Of a stretch of DNA of 8,972 bases, positions 6,613-8,972 are shown in pieces (position 1 is the first letter of the stretch; every line of letters begins with the position of its first letter). Location of the stretch: assembly GCA_010024215.1 (NCBI GenBank), contig RGHK01000029.1, positions 1-8,972 on the forward strand, in the 5' to 3' direction. Source of the stretch: Pseudomonadota bacterium. Its GTDB lineage: Bacteria > Pseudomonadota > Gammaproteobacteria > Magnimaribacterales > D2472. The translations under genes were made by a program, and so were the position numbers. The notes under the pieces are model-generated. The model was not told the origin of the DNA. It did not search any database and saw nothing but the letters and a program-made list of their open reading frames with translations.

Positions 6613-6640
6613 AATATACACTTAATAAAGTTCTATGCAA
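6613..6640 (-). promoter_or_regulatory. Candidate sigma-70 promoter of the recX-dnaX-recR-dcd unit
   Basis: On the minus strand TTGCAT (6640-6635) and TATATT (6618-6613) are separated by 16 nt. The -10 matches five of six consensus bases and the -35 only three. The expected start, near 6606, would give a leader of roughly 27 nt carrying the strong Shine-Dalgarno sequence. No other promoter-like spacing stands out upstream of the unit. Confidence 0.45.
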
Positions 6641-6665
6641 TTTATATAAAAAATAACCAATAGTC

Positions 6666-6692
6666 CTTGAAATTCAAAAAAATACCCATAAT
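6666..6692 (+). promoter_or_regulatory. Heat-shock (sigma-32) promoter of hsp20
   Basis: CTTGAAA at 6666-6672 and CCCATAAT at 6685-6692 match the RpoH consensus (CTTGAA, 13-15 nt, CCCATnT); the gap from CTTGAA to CCCAT is 13 nt. Transcription would start near 6698-6700, giving a leader of about 85 nt that holds the three hairpins before hsp20. This is what is expected for an IbpA-type gene. Confidence 0.82.
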
Positions 6693-6703
6693 AAATAGTA
6701 GAA

Positions 6704-6784
6704 GGAGATGCCAATTGGGTCTCCATATATTAACCAGCATGCCTTCGGGATGCATTTATTTTAGTCGCTAAAAGGAGGACTATT
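6704..6784 (+). ncRNA. ROSE-type RNA thermometer in the hsp20 leader
   Basis: Three hairpins follow one another. Hairpin 1 (6704-6724) pairs GGAGAU with GUCUCC and CC with GG around an AAUU loop, with G6710 bulged. Hairpin 2 (6737-6753) pairs GCAU-CC with GG-AUGC around a UUCG tetraloop, with G6741 bulged. Hairpin 3 (6762-6782) pairs UAGUC-(G)-CU with AG-GACUA around the loop AAAAGG. G6767 is bulged, and the 3' arm contains AGGA of the Shine-Dalgarno sequence (AAGGAGGA, 6772-6779). The UCGCU at 6765-6769 matches the U(U/C)GCU motif that defines ROSE elements, where it masks the ribosome binding site until heat melts the stem. ROSE elements are known upstream of small heat-shock genes in rhizobia and of ibpA in enterics. 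The structure was drawn by hand, without folding energies. Confidence 0.8.
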
Positions 6785-7234
6785 ATGATACTTAATTTTA
6801 CTGATCCGTTTTTCACTACTCGTGTTTTAGGATTTGAACCATTGTTTGATAGATTACAAAGACTTTCAGAAGCCTCTGATAGATCTTCAAGTTATCCACC
6901 ATACAATATTAGAAAAGATGGCAATCATTTTGCCATAGAAATTGCTGTTGCCGGCCTTACTAAGAATGACATCAACATTGAACTTGCTGATGGAATATTA
7001 ACAGTAAGCTATGATGGGCCAAATACAGAAGTTGTAAATGATAAAAATGAGGTTGTTTATCAAGGCATTGCTCAAAGAGCATTCAAACAACAATTTACTC
7101 TTTCAAGTGATGTAGTTGTTCAAGGTGCCGATCTAATTAATGGATTATTAACCATTAATCTAGAAAAGATTATTCCTGATGAAAAGAAACCTAGAACTAT
7201 TGAAATTAAAACACCAAAAAGAATTTCAAATTAG
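6785..7234 (+). CDS. Small heat-shock protein, Hsp20/IbpA type
   Basis: This ATP-independent holdase binds unfolding proteins and keeps them ready for DnaK/ClpB refolding in the cytosol. The 149-residue length fits IbpA. The N-terminal arm (LGFEPLFDRLQRL, 15-27) matches the IbpA-type 'GFDRLF/FD.L' arm. The alpha-crystallin domain runs from about 38 (YPPYNIRKDGNHFAIEIAVA) through LADGILTVSYDG (67-78), VYQGIAQRAFKQQFTL (91-106) and GADLINGLLTINLEK (114-128). The C-terminal tail has the I-x-I motif (IEI, 139-141) used in oligomer assembly. The start is set by AAGGAGG 6 nt upstream. Transcription and translation both appear heat-controlled (sigma-32 promoter and thermometer entries). It is a single-gene unit ended by the terminator at 7252-7280. 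ibpA would be a reasonable symbol, but orthology is not proven. Confidence 0.95.
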   Translation: MILNFTDPFFTTRVLGFEPLFDRLQRLSEASDRSSSYPPYNIRKDGNHFAIEIAVAGLTKNDINIELADGILTVSYDGPNTEVVNDKNEVVYQGIAQRAFKQQFTLSSDVVVQGADLINGLLTINLEKIIPDEKKPRTIEIKTPKRISN

Positions 7235-7251
7235 TTTTCTATAAATAACTT

Positions 7252-7280
7252 AGGGGTGCGCTATGCACCCCTTTATTTTA
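7252..7280 (+). terminator. Intrinsic terminator after hsp20
   Basis: AGGGGTGC (7252-7259) pairs perfectly with GCACCCCT (7265-7272) around the loop GCUAU. This 8-bp GC-rich stem is followed by a U-rich tract (TTTATTTTA). It lies 17 nt after the hsp20 stop and separates hsp20 from the dsbD-type gene. Confidence 0.9.
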
Positions 7281-7302
7281 TGTATTAAGGTAATATGAGC
7301 TT

Positions 7303-8972
7303 ATGAAATTTAATAAATTTTTATTATCTTTGCTATTTGTTACGTCTTTTGGATATGGAAATCCTGTGGAGACCGGTCATGCAGAAGTCTCGTTAATAAA
7401 AATTGAAAGTTCTCAAATTAAAAAAAATGAGTTTTTTATTGGCATCAAGATGGATATGCAAAAAAACTGGCATACCTATTGGAAAAACTCAGGAGATGCA
7501 GGTGGGCCCATAGAGGTTGAATGGGAACTTCCCGAAGATGTTTATATAAGTGATATTTAAAAGTCCCATCAATAATATTTCCTGTTTTAAGTACTCAGTC
7601 AAAAAACTTTATTGAAATAAGATTTTCATACAATGAAAAAATTGACGACATTTATTTTTTTCCTGCTCAAGAAAACTCATTTCTACATGCGGGCAAACAA
7701 ATACTCATAAAAGAAGAAAATAATTGGCTTTTAAAAGTTCCATTAGAAAATGCAGAAATAAATATTAAAAATTTAGAAGGTGTTTTAACAATAAATAAAG
7801 AAAATTACCTTATTGATTCAACAGTCTCATCAAACAAGAATATTGAAACAAGTATTTCAATAATTCAGGCAGTTATATTTGCATTTTTAGGAGGGTTAAT
7901 TCTGAATTTAATGCCATGTGTTTTTCCAATCATCTCTTTAAAAATATTAAGCTTCGTGTCTTTGGCCGGAGGCCTAAAGAGTGAAATTAGAAAACACTCA
8001 ATAATATTTAGCGCTGGCGCTGTATTATCCTTCTTACTTATTGCGCTAACCCTGATTATACTTAAGCAAGCAGGCGCTTTTGTTGGCTGGGGTTTTCAAC
8101 TTCAATCACCGGTAATAGTAGGTTCATTATCGATTTTAATGTTTTTAATAGGATTAATTCTTCTTATGAATATTGATATTGGGACTTCCTTAACCAGATT
8201 AGGATCATCAGGATCAAAGGATGAGACTTATACCGGATCTTTTATGACTGGTGTTTTAGCCGTTGTTGTTGCATCCCCATGCACAGCTCCATTTATGGGT
8301 GCCGCAATTGGATATGCTTTAATACAACCCTCTTTTGTAACATTTCCAGTCTTCTTATTTTTGGGCATAGGTTTTGTTGCTCCATATCTATTGTTATCGT
8401 TCAAGCCTGAACTGATTAATTCACTACCAAAGTCTGGCCAATGGATGAATAGTTTAAAAGAGTTTTTTGCATTTCCCATGTTTGCAACTGCTCTATGGTT
8501 GCTATGGGTATATAGCATACAAACTTCTATTGATTCAGTAATTGAGTTATTAATTTCAATCTTAATAATTAGCTTATTGGTATGGCTTTCTAAACTAACA
8601 AGGAAAAAAATATTTAACAGAGTCTTAGTACTATTAATCGCTGTTGTAATAGGATTGCAAATAAATAAATTTTTTGAACCCGTACTTAGTAATTCATTAA
8701 TTAGCAGTCACTCAAGTAAATATGCTTGGAATGAAAATATTGAAGATGAGCTACAGCAAGATAATCAAGCATACCTAATTAATTTTACAGCTGCCTGGTG
8801 TATAACATGTCAAGCAAACGATAAGATTGCTTTATCAAGACCAAGAGTAAAAGAGTTTATGGCTCAAAATAATATTGAATATATTGTTGCTGATTGGACA
8901 AATAAAGATACTTCTATTCTAAAAATTCTTAATAAATATGATAGGAGCGGAGTTCCTCTTTATGTATATTGG
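7303..8972 (+). pseudogene. DsbD-family thiol:disulfide interchange protein, frame-disrupted and cut by the window end
   Basis: DsbD-family proteins carry electrons from cytosolic thioredoxin across the inner membrane to periplasmic thiol proteins. The first frame (7303-7560) encodes a signal peptide (MKFNKFLLSLLFVTSFGYG) and the start of the N-terminal domain, including WHTYWKNSGDAGGP (56-69), then stops at TAA 7558-7560. A second frame, open from 7554 to the window end, continues the same protein: an end of the N-terminal domain (IDDIYFFPAQENSFLHAG), the membrane domain with its paired redox cysteines in LNLMPCVFP (Cys codon 7917) and VVASPCTAPFMG (Cys codon 8280), several hydrophobic segments, and a thioredoxin-like domain with the WCITC motif (8799-8810). 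Relatives have roughly 90 more residues between the two parts, including the NYGYE and C-x-x-C-(I/V)-P-E segments; these are absent. An out-of-frame deletion near 7551-7562 fits best. A programmed shift is unlikely because the missing residues are not encoded nearby. Confidence 0.8.

Noticed and set aside
6708..6764. An 18-codon open frame (ATG CCA ... TTT TAG) in the hsp20 leader ending at the base of hairpin 3
   Set aside because: Its GGAG directly abuts the ATG with no spacer, so initiation there is unlikely, and the sequence is better explained as paired leader RNA.
8228..8518. Minus-strand open frame of 96 codons
   Set aside because: It is antisense to the conserved DsbD membrane domain including the SPCTAP motif.

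Overview
The window is AT-rich (roughly 30% GC by eye), tightly packed bacterial DNA. It carries the purM-purN neighbourhood, a dnaX-recR-dcd cluster, an IbpA-type small heat-shock gene and a DsbD-family gene. The Dcd sequence and the DUF2066-purM-purN-DUF3108 order look gammaproteobacterial. Short overlaps, tiny gaps and low GC suggest a streamlined, probably marine lineage; SAR86-like is a guess, not shown. I see no RNA genes other than a leader element, no insertion sequence, no CRISPR and no integrase.

Layout. Positions 1-252 (-) hold the N-terminal part of a DUF2066 secreted protein, divergent from purM across 23 bp. Positions 276-2520 (+) hold purM, purN and a DUF3108 gene that is broken in the middle. 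Positions 2506-6579 (-) form one transcription unit in the order: unknown secreted 131-aa protein, glycine-zipper lipoprotein, recX, dnaX, recR, dcd. Its genes overlap or sit 0-21 nt apart. The two units converge and overlap by 15 bp. Positions 6580-6784 are a divergent regulatory region. Positions 6785-7234 (+) are hsp20, followed by a clear terminator at 7252-7280. Positions 7303-8972 (+) are a DsbD-family gene with a broken N-terminal domain, cut off by the window end.

How the parts work together. PurM and PurN are two enzymes of de novo purine synthesis. DnaX (clamp loader), RecR (gap repair), RecX (RecA modulator) and Dcd (dUTP supply for dTTP) form a replication, repair and nucleotide group, led by two envelope-type genes.

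The two best signals are regulatory. First, hsp20 has a near-consensus sigma-32 promoter and a leader of three hairpins. The last hairpin pairs a UCGCU motif (one bulged G) with the Shine-Dalgarno sequence, the hallmark of a ROSE-type RNA thermometer. Second, dnaX has a run of ten A at codons 370-373, right after domain III, with stop codons immediately downstream in both other frames. This is the arrangement expected for making a short gamma subunit by slippage or frameshifting.

Two genes (DUF3108 and dsbD) each seem to lack an internal segment and change frame. These may be real pseudogenes or assembly deletions.
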